Positions 33,795-41,679 of a stretch of DNA of 64,000 nt are shown piece by piece. The first letter of the stretch is position 1; each line of letters begins with the position of its first letter. The notes beneath the pieces are model-generated. The model did not search any database, was not told the DNA's origin, and saw only the letters and a list, made by a program, of their open reading frames with translations. Origin of the DNA: Tabrizicola sp. (GTDB taxonomy: Bacteria > Pseudomonadota > Alphaproteobacteria > Rhodobacterales > Rhodobacteraceae); contig NZ_JAUXZE010000056.1 in assembly GCF_030694085.1 (NCBI RefSeq), positions 186,001-250,000 on the forward strand, read 5' to 3'. A program made the position numbers and the translations under genes.

Positions 33795-34975
33795 CCCTGA
33801 TCGGGCAGCCAGTCACCATTATCGGCGCAGGCGTGGCCGGCCTTGCTGCCGCGCGGGCGCTTGCCATGCGGGGGGCGAAGGTCACCGTCCTGGAACAGGC
33901 CGACGCGATCCGCGAGGTTGGGGCGGGTCTGCAGATCTCTCCCAATGGGGCCTGCGTGCTGCGCGCTTTGGGACTGCAATCCGCGCTTGATGCCGCCTCG
34001 ATGCGGGCCGAGGCGGTTCATCTGATCGACGGCCCTGACGGAGAGCTGGTCACCCGCCTTGATCTTGCCCGGCTGCGCCCCGACAAAGGCTACCATTTCC
34101 TGCACCGCGCCGACCTTATCGACCTGCTCCTCAGGGGCGCGACCGAGGCGGGCGTCACCCTCCGCCTTTTGTCGCGCATCGCTTCGGTCGACCTGTCCGG
34201 CCCGCACCCGGCCGTGGTGCTGGAGACAGAAGAGCGGATCGAAATGCCGCTTCTTGTCGGTGCCGACGGACTGCACTCGAAAACCCGCGCGGCTCTGAAC
34301 GGGGCCGAGCAGCCCTTCTTTACCCACCAGGTTGCCTGGCGGTCCGTGATCCCCTGCGAACCCGGCGCGGCGCCGATTGCCGAAGTCCACATGGGCCCCG
34401 GCCGTCATCTCGTCAGCTACCCCTTGCGTGGCGGCACCTTGCGCAACATCGTCGCCGTAGAGGAACGTGCGAAATGGGCCGAGGAAAGCTGGACGCTTCG
34501 CGATGACAGCATGGACCTGCGGCTGGCCTTCGCAGGCTTCTCGCCGCGGGTGCGTGGCTGGCTTGACCGCGTCGAAGACCCCTGGCTCTGGGGCCTTTTC
34601 CGACACACGGTCGCGCCGACCTGGGTAAGACCAATGGGGCAGGGCGGCGTGGCTCTTCTTGGCGACGCGGCCCACCCGACGCTTCCGTTCCTCGCACAAG
34701 GCGCGTCGATGGGCCTGGAAGACGCCTGGGTCCTTGCCCATGCGCTTGCCACCCACGAAAGTCCGGCCGTCGCGCTTGCCGCCTACCAGACGCTCCGCAA
34801 ACCGCGCACTGCCCGCATCGTGGCCGCCGCAAGCGCCAATGCGCGGGGCTACCACCTTTCGGGCTTGCCCAGGATGATCGGCCACACCGGGCTGCGCCTG
34901 CTGGGACGCCTCTCACCCGGCGCAATGCTCAGCCGCTTCGACTGGCTCTACGGGCACGACGTCACGCAGGGGTAG
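33791..34975 (+). CDS. FAD-dependent monooxygenase (aromatic hydroxylase family)
   Basis: 394 residues, group A flavoprotein hydroxylase. FAD-binding GAGVAGLAAARAL at about residues 12-24, the DG motif VGADGLHSKTRAAL, and GDAAHPTLPFLAQGASMGLEDA near residue 294. Closest in style to salicylate or 3-hydroxybenzoate 6-hydroxylases. The substrate is not identifiable, and no ring-cleavage genes are nearby. Coupled to the GFA gene. Confidence 0.9.
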   Translation: MTLIGQPVTIIGAGVAGLAAARALAMRGAKVTVLEQADAIREVGAGLQISPNGACVLRALGLQSALDAASMRAEAVHLIDGPDGELVTRLDLARLRPDKGYHFLHRADLIDLLLRGATEAGVTLRLLSRIASVDLSGPHPAVVLETEERIEMPLLVGADGLHSKTRAALNGAEQPFFTHQVAWRSVIPCEPGAAPIAEVHMGPGRHLVSYPLRGGTLRNIVAVEERAKWAEESWTLRDDSMDLRLAFAGFSPRVRGWLDRVEDPWLWGLFRHTVAPTWVRPMGQGGVALLGDAAHPTLPFLAQGASMGLEDAWVLAHALATHESPAVALAAYQTLRKPRTARIVAAASANARGYHLSGLPRMIGHTGLRLLGRLSPGAMLSRFDWLYGHDVTQG

Positions 34976-35006
34976 ACCTGCCTGGCGGACACAGGCGCGG
35001 CCGGGA

Positions 35007-35293
35007 TCAATCCAGGCCGAAGATCTGGTAGTCCCGCTTGATCCCTGCCGTCGCCGCTGCACAGGCCGAACCGTGTGTCCGGCCTTGATGATGGGCAAAT
35101 GCGGCTTTGGTCCGAAAATGCTCTGATACCAACCAGATCAGCGGATCCGGCGAGGGTCGACCGCGAAGGACAGGCAACCCGGCTCTGCCCTGGTCAGCCG
35201 AACGTGCTCGGGAAGATGCGTCCGCAGGGTCTCCACGTCCTCCTGGAAGGCGCAGACAAGATGCCCCGTCAACCGAACTTCCCCGTCGCGCAT
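35007..35293 (-). pseudogene. Antibiotic-biosynthesis-monooxygenase (ABM) domain gene, frameshifted
   Basis: From ATG 35293 the frame reads MRDGEVRLTGHLVCAFQED, LPEHVRLTRAEPGCLSFAVDP and then stops at 35138. Shifting frame at about 35146-35150 restores a typical ABM C-terminus: DPLIWLVSEHFRTKAAFAHHQ, then KRDYQIFGLD ending at 35007. The total (about 95 codons) is normal for the family; the span is 287 bp, one base short of a multiple of three. AAGGA lies upstream. Either a real one-base deletion or a sequencing error; both halves are otherwise intact. Confidence 0.75.
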
Positions 35294-35401
35294 CCTCATT
35301 CCTTTAAGGGATTCCGCAGGTGACACTCCCTTCCAGAGAGTTAACGCCCACGGGTAAGGCTTTGATTTAGCATCCAACTGCACGATGCCCAGCGTGGACA
35401 C

Positions 35402-36181
35402 CTAGGCGGCGATTGCGACCCAGACCGGGACGTGGTCGCTTGGCTTGTCCCCGCCCCTGACCGCCTTGTCGATGCCCGCCGACTCCAGCCGGTCCGCCGC
35501 CTGGGGACTGCACATCACATGGTCGATCCGTATCCCGTTGTTCCGCTCCCACGCCCCGGCCTGATAATCCCAGAACGTGTAGACCCCAGGGGAGGTGTCC
35601 CGCACCCGCACCGCATCCGTGAGCCCCAGGTTCGCCAGCCGCCGGAACGCCGCCCGGCTTTCGGGCAGGAACAGCGCATCGTTGACCCAGACCTCCGGCT
35701 TCGCCGCATCCACTGGCTGCGGGATGACGTTGTAGTCGCCGAGGCAGATGAACGGTTCCTCCGCGGCCAGCAGCTCCCGCACCCGCACCTCCATCCGCGC
35801 CATCCAGGCCAGCTTGTAATCATACTTCGGTCCCGGAGCCGGGTTCCCGTTCGGCAGGTACAGCCCGCAGACCCTGACCGGCCGCCCCGCATCCACCACC
35901 GCCTCGATCCAGCGCGCCTGTTCGTCCTCCGGGTCCCCTGGCAAGCCCCGCCGCACATCGCTCAACGGCAGCTTCGACAGGATCGCCACCCCGTTGAACC
36001 CCTTCTGGCCATGCGTCTCGACCCGGTAGCCCATCGCCTCGATTTCGGCGCGGGGAAAGCCCTCGTCCACCGACTTGATCTCCTGCAAGCAGACGACGTC
36101 CGGCGCCGCCTGCTCCAGCCAGGCCTTCAAGGCCTCGATCCGCGCCTTGATCCCGTTGATGTTGAACGTCGCCAGCTTCAT
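35402..36181 (-). CDS. xthA: Exodeoxyribonuclease III
   Basis: 259 residues. AP endonuclease / 3'-5' exonuclease of base excision repair, EEP fold. Visible: MKLATFNINGIKAR, VVCLQEIKSVDEGFP with the metal Glu, LPNGNPAPGPKYDYKLAW, GDYNVIPQPVD, and the closing IDHVMCSPQ and SDHVPVWV catalytic His/Asp. Full length; stand-alone transcription unit. Confidence 0.96.
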   Translation of the reverse strand: MKLATFNINGIKARIEALKAWLEQAAPDVVCLQEIKSVDEGFPRAEIEAMGYRVETHGQKGFNGVAILSKLPLSDVRRGLPGDPEDEQARWIEAVVDAGRPVRVCGLYLPNGNPAPGPKYDYKLAWMARMEVRVRELLAAEEPFICLGDYNVIPQPVDAAKPEVWVNDALFLPESRAAFRRLANLGLTDAVRVRDTSPGVYTFWDYQAGAWERNNGIRIDHVMCSPQAADRLESAGIDKAVRGGDKPSDHVPVWVAIAA

Positions 36182-36227
36182 GCTCAGGTCCTCCGTCCCC
36201 CGACCCTAGGACGACCGACGCACAGGC

Positions 36228-36944
36228 TCAACCCGTCTGGCGCATCGGCAGCTTTGCCGCCGCCAGCCACATCGCATCCAGCCGGTCCAGAGCCGCGACA
36301 TCGAACCGCCCCGGCTCCTCCCAGTAACGGCCCGAGGGCACGAGATACCCAAGCTCCGCCTCAAGCCGCAGCGCCGCCTCGACCGCCGCCCGGTTCCCCA
36401 CGAAGGGCACCGCACCCGCAACCTCGCTTTGCTTTTGCCTTGGAAAGACCAGCCGCGACGGCCCGGTGGACAGGTTCACCATCGCGCAACCCTGGCGCGC
36501 TGCAAGCAGCATAAGACGCGCCGACTTCGCCTCAAGGCAGCGCAAGGTCACATCCGGGCGCAAGGGATCAGGAGTGCCGGTCCCGTAGAAATGGGTTGGA
36601 CCCGCTTTGGGATAGTGCATGTCGCAGCCATAGGCCGCAATCACACTGGGTTTCAGCGCGCACAGCGCCCAATAAGCCGCCGTAAATGCCATTGTTGCGC
36701 CAGCGTAAACAAATCCCCCGTAATCATTTTGCGCCGAAACAAAGTCCGCCTCGGTCACAACCCGTTGGCCCGGACCGGCAACCGCTTGTCGCTCGGCAGG
36801 AAAATCATAGGGATGGATCGCCAAGTCCCAATCCGGCCGGACCCGCCAGGCATTGTTGATCGCCAGCACCAGATCGAACGGCTCGCGCGGCCAGTTTGCC
36901 GCCTCCGCCGCCATCGGAGCCGAGCCCAGCATCAGAACCCGCAT
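36228..36944 (-). CDS. Conserved hypothetical protein (DUF115/glycosyl-transferase-associated style)
   Basis: 238 residues. Begins MRVLMLGSAPMAAEAANWPREPFDLVLAINNAW, a Rossmann-like first strand with G-S-x-P; further GGFVYAGATMAFTAAYWALCALKPSVIAAYGCDMHYPKAGPTHFYG. The G-C-D-x-x-Y element resembles proteins that handle sugar or pterin phosphates, but I do not recognise a family with certainty. ATG at 36944 has GAGGGA six bases upstream. No signal peptide or membrane helix. Confidence 0.7.
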   Translation of the reverse strand: MRVLMLGSAPMAAEAANWPREPFDLVLAINNAWRVRPDWDLAIHPYDFPAERQAVAGPGQRVVTEADFVSAQNDYGGFVYAGATMAFTAAYWALCALKPSVIAAYGCDMHYPKAGPTHFYGTGTPDPLRPDVTLRCLEAKSARLMLLAARQGCAMVNLSTGPSRLVFPRQKQSEVAGAVPFVGNRAAVEAALRLEAELGYLVPSGRYWEEPGRFDVAALDRLDAMWLAAAKLPMRQTG

Positions 36945-37006
36945 GGATTGTCCCTCAATCATCCGTTGCCCCGCAAGCTAGTCCGCCCGGGCAGCGCGGC
37001 GAGGGG

Positions 37007-37339
37007 TCACATCGAAAAACTGGTGCCGCAGCCGCAGCTTGTCTTTGCGTTCGGGTTCTCGACGACAAAGCGCGCACCGATCAGCTCGTCGGTGAAATCG
37101 ATCACGGCGTTCGACAGGAAGGGCAGGCTGACCTGATCGACCACAACCCGCTGGCCGTCCTTCTCCAGCACCAGATCATCTGCTGCCGGCGCATCCAGCG
37201 TGATCGAATACTGAAAGCCCGAGCAGCCGCCGCCATCCACGGCGACACGCAGCGGCTTCACCTCGCCCATAGCTTCGGCGATTTCGGCCAGCCTTGCAAA
37301 GGCCCGGTCCGTGACTTTCGGCGGCAGCGTCAGTTCCAT
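37007..37339 (-). CDS. HesB/IscA-family iron-sulfur carrier protein (ErpA-like)
   Basis: 110 residues. A-type Fe-S carrier with the three conserved cysteines: Cys39 in GGGCSGFQY and Cys102/Cys104 in SCGCGTSF. It receives clusters from a scaffold and passes them to apoproteins. The start ATG 37339 gives the normal N-terminus MELTLPPKVTDRA. It is divergent from dgt with 74 bp between, and stands apart from the isc/suf genes, as is common for erpA. Confidence 0.93.
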   Translation of the reverse strand: MELTLPPKVTDRAFARLAEIAEAMGEVKPLRVAVDGGGCSGFQYSITLDAPAADDLVLEKDGQRVVVDQVSLPFLSNAVIDFTDELIGARFVVENPNAKTSCGCGTSFSM

Positions 37340-37413
37340 GACTGTTCCCGTATCCTTCGGCGTCCCGGACAAATATATGGACTCGGACCGCGCCTCACAA
37401 GGACAAGCCCCGC

Positions 37414-38598
37414 ATGCTCGCCCCTTATGCCTGCCAACCCGATGCCAGCCGTGGCAGGCTGTGGCCCGAACGGCTGTCTTCGTTCCGCTCGCCCTACCAG
37501 CGCGACCGGGACCGGATCATCCATTCCAGCGCATTCCGGCGGCTGAAACACAAGACGCAGGTCTTTGTCGAACACGAGGGCGACTACTATCGCACCCGCC
37601 TGACCCACACGATCGAGGTGGCGCAGGTCGCCCGCACCATCGCCGGGGTGCTTGGCCTGAACACCGACCTTGCCGAGGCCGTGGCCCTGGCCCACGATCT
37701 TGGACACACCCCCTTCGGCCACACCGGCGAGGACGCGATGGAGCGGCTGATGGCCCCCTATGGCGGCTTTGACCACAACGCGCAGGCGCTGCGGATCGTG
37801 ACCCGCCTTGAACGCCACTACGCCGACTTCGACGGGTTGAACCTCACTTGGGAAACCCTTGAAGGCATTGCGAAACACAACGGACCCGTCACCGGACCGA
37901 ACGCCGATGCAAAGCATGAGGGCGTGTTGCCCTATGCGCTGGCGGAAGTGAACGCCCAGTGGGACCTCGACCTGCACACCCATGCCAGCGCCGAGGCGCA
38001 AGTGGCCGCCATCGCGGATGACGTCGCCTATTCGCACCACGACCTGCACGACGGCCTGCGCTCGGGCCTGTTCTCAGAAGACGACCTTATGCAACTTCCC
38101 GTCACCGGCCCGGCGTTCGAGGAGGTCGACCGCACCTATCCCGGTCTGGACAAGATGCGCCGCCGCCATGAAGCCCTGCGCCGGGTCTTCGGCCGCATGG
38201 TCGAGGATGTGATCGCCGTCGCCCAGAACCGCCTGACCTCGGCCCAGCCGAAGTCGGTCGACGACATCCGCGAGATGGGGACCACGGTGATCCGCTTCTC
38301 GAAACCGCTTTATCAAGAGCTGAAGGCGGTCCGCAGCTTCCTTTTCCACCGCATGTACCGCGCGCCCAGCGTCATGGCGGTCCGGGCCGAGGTCACGCGG
38401 ATGATCGACGACCTCTTTCCGCTGTTCATGAAGCAGCCCGACCTTCTGCCGCAGGAATGGCAAGGGGATGTGCAGGCCGCGACGGACGAGACCGCGCTTG
38501 CCCGCGTGGTTGCCGATTACGTGGCAGGGATGACCGACCGCTTCGCGATCCAGGAACATGCGCGGCTTTTCGGCACGACACCCCCACCCGGGACCTGA
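37414..38598 (+). CDS. dgt: Deoxyguanosinetriphosphate triphosphohydrolase-like protein
   Basis: 394 residues. HD-domain dNTPase. N-terminal PYQRDRDRIIHSSAFRRLKHKTQVF, then TRLTHTIEVAQVARTIA, ALAHDLGHTPFGHTGE (H...HD metal motif) and IADDVAYSHHDLHDGL (distal Asp). This matches the Dgt type-2 group common in alphaproteobacteria, where it may hydrolyse dNTPs generally. Full length. Confidence 0.94.
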   Translation: MLAPYACQPDASRGRLWPERLSSFRSPYQRDRDRIIHSSAFRRLKHKTQVFVEHEGDYYRTRLTHTIEVAQVARTIAGVLGLNTDLAEAVALAHDLGHTPFGHTGEDAMERLMAPYGGFDHNAQALRIVTRLERHYADFDGLNLTWETLEGIAKHNGPVTGPNADAKHEGVLPYALAEVNAQWDLDLHTHASAEAQVAAIADDVAYSHHDLHDGLRSGLFSEDDLMQLPVTGPAFEEVDRTYPGLDKMRRRHEALRRVFGRMVEDVIAVAQNRLTSAQPKSVDDIREMGTTVIRFSKPLYQELKAVRSFLFHRMYRAPSVMAVRAEVTRMIDDLFPLFMKQPDLLPQEWQGDVQAATDETALARVVADYVAGMTDRFAIQEHARLFGTTPPPGT

Positions 38599-38618
38599 TC
38601 TGCGGCGATGCGGGAGGT

Positions 38619-38635
38619 CCCGGGTCAAGCCCGGG
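38619..38635. terminator. Hairpin between convergent dgt and dsbB
   Basis: CCCGGG-TCAAG-CCCGGG. This short motif is a frequent intergenic repeat in alphaproteobacteria as I recall. Without a U-run its role as terminator is only suggested by its convergent position. Confidence 0.45.
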
Positions 38636-38643
38636 ATGGGCCC

Positions 38644-39111
38644 TCAGGCCGCCCGCGCCGCCTTGACCCAGAGCCCCGCGAAGATCACCGACAGGATCGC
38701 GTTCCAACCGGCCATCGAGATCCCCAGCATCTGCCAGGCGATCTCGTCGCAGCGCACCACGGCGGCCACGTCCTTTGACGGGTCCAGCAGATCCGCCGTC
38801 GAAATGCCTGCGATCGACCCCGCAGTGCAAGACGCCAGGCCTTCCCACCAGAGCTGCTCGACGCCGACGTGGAAGATGCCGATCCCGGCCGTCGCCAGCG
38901 CGGCCAGCGCGCCTGCCCATGCCAGCCCGCGCCAGCCGGTCAGCAGTGCCAGAGCCCCGATCCCGATGGCCGCGGCGTGTGGCCAGCGCTGCCACAGGCA
39001 AAGCTGGCAGGGTGCAAGGCCGCCGACATACTGGAAGGCGAAGGCCCCGCCCAGCAGGGCCACCGAGCCCAGGGTGGCGACCAGGATCAGGGTGCGGCTC
39101 GACAGGGACAT
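38644..39111 (-). CDS. dsbB: Disulfide bond formation protein DsbB
   Basis: 155 residues with four membrane helices. First periplasmic pair CQLC at 35-38 (after GGLAPCQLCLWQRWPH); a second pair of cysteines follows in GLASCTAG and VVRCDE. It reoxidises DsbA and passes electrons to quinone. Divergent from ypfJ. Confidence 0.95.
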   Translation of the reverse strand: MSLSSRTLILVATLGSVALLGGAFAFQYVGGLAPCQLCLWQRWPHAAAIGIGALALLTGWRGLAWAGALAALATAGIGIFHVGVEQLWWEGLASCTAGSIAGISTADLLDPSKDVAAVVRCDEIAWQMLGISMAGWNAILSVIFAGLWVKAARAA

Positions 39112-39388
39112 GGCTTGCTCTCGGACAATGGGGCCGCGACGGGGCGCGGCGGGGCGGGGCGCGGCGCGACCATAGGCCGGAGGGCGGACAAGGGAAAGAG
39201 GAACCGAAGTCGCGGGGCAGGGGTTCTCATTCCGGCTTCCGATGCGGTCGCGGGGCGGATAGGATTTCCGAGAACCGGGGGTGGGCGCGGGTTAAGGATT
39301 CGTGAATGCCCACGGCCAAGGCATTGGATTTGCAGGGGAAGGGCGGATTGTCCACTGTGGACACCGACCCACAGGAAAGGGTGACGAC
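39112..39388. promoter_or_regulatory. dsbB-ypfJ divergent intergenic region with palindrome
   Basis: 277 bp holding the 15-bp dyad TGTCCACTGTGGACA at 39349-39363, 26 bp before the ypfJ start, and TTAAGGATTCGTGAA at 39292-39306. Both have counterparts at 62503-62517 and 62583-62597. The dyad could be an operator for ypfJ. Confidence 0.45.
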
Positions 39389-40249
39389 ATGCAGTGGCGC
39401 GGGCGCAGGGGCAGCAGCAACATCGAGGACCGGCGCCGGATGGGTGGCGGCGGGGCCGCGCGGGTAGGCGGGATCGGCGGGGTCGGGGCTGTCGTCGTCT
39501 TCCTGATCGCCATGTTCCTGGGGGTGGACCCCAGCCAGTTGCTCGGCCCCGAAGGAACCGGCGGCACCACCTCCTCTGCCCCGGTCGAGTTGACCGCAGA
39601 GGACCGTGCCGAGGGTGAATTCGTCTCGGTCGTCCTGGCCGATACCGAGGAAATCTGGACCCGTGTCTTCAAGGACCAGCTTGGCCAGCAGTATCGCCCC
39701 GCCACGCTGGTCCTCTTCAAGGAGGGAACCCGCTCCGCCTGCGGGGGCGCGACCGAGGCAACCGGGCCGTTCTACTGCCCGATGGACCGGAAGGTGTACC
39801 TGGACACCGCCTTCTTCACGACGATGCACCGCCGCCTCGGCGCCTCGGGCGACTTCGCCGCCGCTTACGTCGTCGCCCACGAGATCGGCCACCACGTCCA
39901 GAACGAGCTTGGCATCCTGGAGGAAGCGACCCGCGTCCGTCAGCAGGTCAGCCAGGAGGAATCGAATGCGATTTCGGTTCGGGTCGAGCTGCAGGCCGAC
40001 TGCCTGTCCGGCATCTGGGCACGCGAGGCCGCTCAGTCGCTGGGGACAGTCGAACGCGGTGATCTGGAAGAGGCAGTGAACGCCGCCCGCCAGATCGGGG
40101 ACGACACCCTGCAGCGCAATGCCGGCCAGCGCCCGATGCCCCATACCTTCACCCACGGCACGTCAGAGCAGCGGTCGCGATGGTTCATGATCGGCCTCCA
40201 GTCTGGCCGTCTCGCTGACTGCGATACCTTCGGAACCAACGATCTGTGA
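39389..40249 (+). CDS. ypfJ: Neutral zinc metallopeptidase (YpfJ family)
   Basis: 286 residues. One membrane helix (about residues 27-45, after [20 protein letters not shown]), Asp/Glu-rich linker, then the peptidase domain with HEIGHHVQ at residues 164-171 and the downstream ELQADCLSGIWA, which supplies the third ligand. The family is widespread and uncharacterised; the fold resembles the M48/M78 gluzincins. ATG at 39389 with AGGAAAGG upstream. Confidence 0.93.
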   Translation: MQWRGRRGSSNIEDRRRMGGGGAARVGGIGGVGAVVVFLIAMFLGVDPSQLLGPEGTGGTTSSAPVELTAEDRAEGEFVSVVLADTEEIWTRVFKDQLGQQYRPATLVLFKEGTRSACGGATEATGPFYCPMDRKVYLDTAFFTTMHRRLGASGDFAAAYVVAHEIGHHVQNELGILEEATRVRQQVSQEESNAISVRVELQADCLSGIWAREAAQSLGTVERGDLEEAVNAARQIGDDTLQRNAGQRPMPHTFTHGTSEQRSRWFMIGLQSGRLADCDTFGTNDL

Positions 40250-40253
40250 CGCG

Positions 40254-40282
40254 TTGACGGCGGGCTGCCAAGGTATTAGACG
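40254..40282 (+). promoter_or_regulatory. tRNA-Leu promoter
   Basis: TTGACG (40254-40259), 17-bp spacer, TAGACG (40277-40282), placing the transcript start a few bases before the tRNA. Confidence 0.55.
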
Positions 40283-40293
40283 ATCTTCCGGTG

Positions 40294-40377
40294 GCCCGAG
40301 TGGTGGAATGGTAGACGCAGGGGATTCAAAATCCTCCGCCGCAAGGCTTGCGAGTTCGAGTCTCGCCTCGGGCACCA
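40294..40377 (+). tRNA. tRNA-Leu (anticodon CAA)
   Basis: Acceptor arms GCCCGAG / CTCGGGC pair perfectly, followed by A and an encoded CCA end (40375-40377). Anticodon loop TTCAAAA gives CAA. A long variable arm (CCGCCGCAAGGCTTGCG region) marks a class II tRNA, and the T-loop GTTCGAGTC is standard. 84 bases with CCA. Confidence 0.96.
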
Positions 40378-40867
40378 CCCTCTCCCTGATTCGGCTTTTC
40401 AGTGACGCCTGAAAGGCATCCTCCTCGGTTCGGGGCCAGTCCCGCAGTCCGTCGCCGTTTGCCCGGGGTTGGGAAACACTCGGTCCGACGGGCCGGCGGC
40501 GGAACGGTCGCAAGCAACGGCATCACCAAGCCGTGACTGCACCCGCGCAAGGCATGTCGCAGATCGGGTTGAGTTGGTGAATAGAATACACGGTAAAATT
40601 GAAAGGACTTCTGGCAGGCCCGGTTAGCCGGGCCGATCTTCCAGCGATGACGGTCGTTTGCGCGAACAGAGCCAAGGCGGCGTGACAATCCCGCGTTGCA
40701 CGCCACACGTCTCGGCTGAAAGTCGCCGGTGTTGTCCTTGTTTTCCAAGAACTTTCCCCTTCCCATCCCCCTGCTGGCAGGACTATCCAGAAGCAGGAAC
40801 CCGGCCCTTTTCCCGCCGGGCGCCAAGTCGAACAGCAGGTCAACGACGCCAGGACGAGTATGCAAGA
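40378..40867. other. Intergenic stretch after the tRNA
   Basis: About 490 bp with no supported gene. It contains the hairpin GGCCCGG-TTAG-CCGGGCC (40617-40634) and an AT-richer patch (40565-40610) with TAGAAT and TAAAAT that might be the promoter of the Hint gene. No integrase remnant or tRNA 3'-end duplication was seen. Confidence 0.45.
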
Positions 40868-41494
40868 ATGACATTTGACACGCCCCTTTCCCCGAAGCCC
40901 CAAAGGTGCACGCCCTGCTTCACACCGGGCACCCTGATCACCACTCAGCGCGGCGAACTGCCGGTCGAATTCCTGTCCTCTGGCGACCGGGTCGTGACCC
41001 GCGACAACGGCATCCAGACCGTGCGCTGGGTGGGAAAGACCCAGATGTTCCTGCACGACTTCCAGGCGGACCCGCATCTCCTGCCGGTGTTCATCCAGCA
41101 GGGGTCGCTGGGCAAGGGCTTGCCCGAACGTGACATGATGGTCTCGCCCAACCACCGCATCCTGGTGGCCAACAACCGGACCTCCGTCCGCTTTGCCGAG
41201 CGGGAAGTCCTGGTCGCGGCAAAGCACCTTGCTGCGCAGGGTGTGCATACCGTGCAGTCCAGTGGGACAACCTACATCCACTTCATGTGCGACCGGCACG
41301 AGGTGGTGCTAAGCAACGGGGTCTGGACCGAAACCTTCCACCCCGAGGACACCTCGCTGAAGGGAATCGGCAATGCGCAGCGGTTGGAGATCTTCGAGAT
41401 CTTCCCCGAGCTTAAGACCGAGGCAGGCCGTGCAGCCTATGGACAAAGCCGCTTCATCGCCGATGGCCCGCATCGCGCCGAAGCTGTGGTTTAA
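40868..41494 (+). CDS. Stand-alone Hint-domain protein
   Basis: 208 residues, almost all one Hint (Hedgehog/intein-type) domain. The block starts at CFTPGTLITTQRG (Cys17, the self-splicing nucleophile position) followed by GDRVVTRDNGIQTVRWVG, MVSPNHRILV, EVLVAAKHL, TYIHFMCDRHEVVLSNGVWTE. No RTX repeats, secretion signal or obvious N-terminal partner (16 residues precede the Cys). It is clearly paralogous to the C-terminus of the RTX protein at 41680-44883. Such Rhodobacteraceae domains are thought to cleave or remodel secreted proteins; not demonstrated. Confidence 0.88.
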   Translation: MTFDTPLSPKPQRCTPCFTPGTLITTQRGELPVEFLSSGDRVVTRDNGIQTVRWVGKTQMFLHDFQADPHLLPVFIQQGSLGKGLPERDMMVSPNHRILVANNRTSVRFAEREVLVAAKHLAAQGVHTVQSSGTTYIHFMCDRHEVVLSNGVWTETFHPEDTSLKGIGNAQRLEIFEIFPELKTEAGRAAYGQSRFIADGPHRAEAVV

Positions 41495-41679
41495 GGCAAC
41501 ACCTGGCCTCTCCCGCGCGCCTGATTGTGCAATGGCGTTGCAGGAGACGAGGGCCGTGCGCTAGTTAGAAGCAGCATTACGTAGAGACGTCATCAGAATG
41601 GCGCAAAGCTTCCCGGGTTCGGACACTGATCGAACACGAAAGCTGACTACGGCTGAGCTGCGAACGGGGACAGACAAGT

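Noticed and set aside
40378..40867. tRNA-associated integrase or attachment site
   Set aside because: No integrase-like frame and no duplicate of the tRNA 3' end was found in the window.
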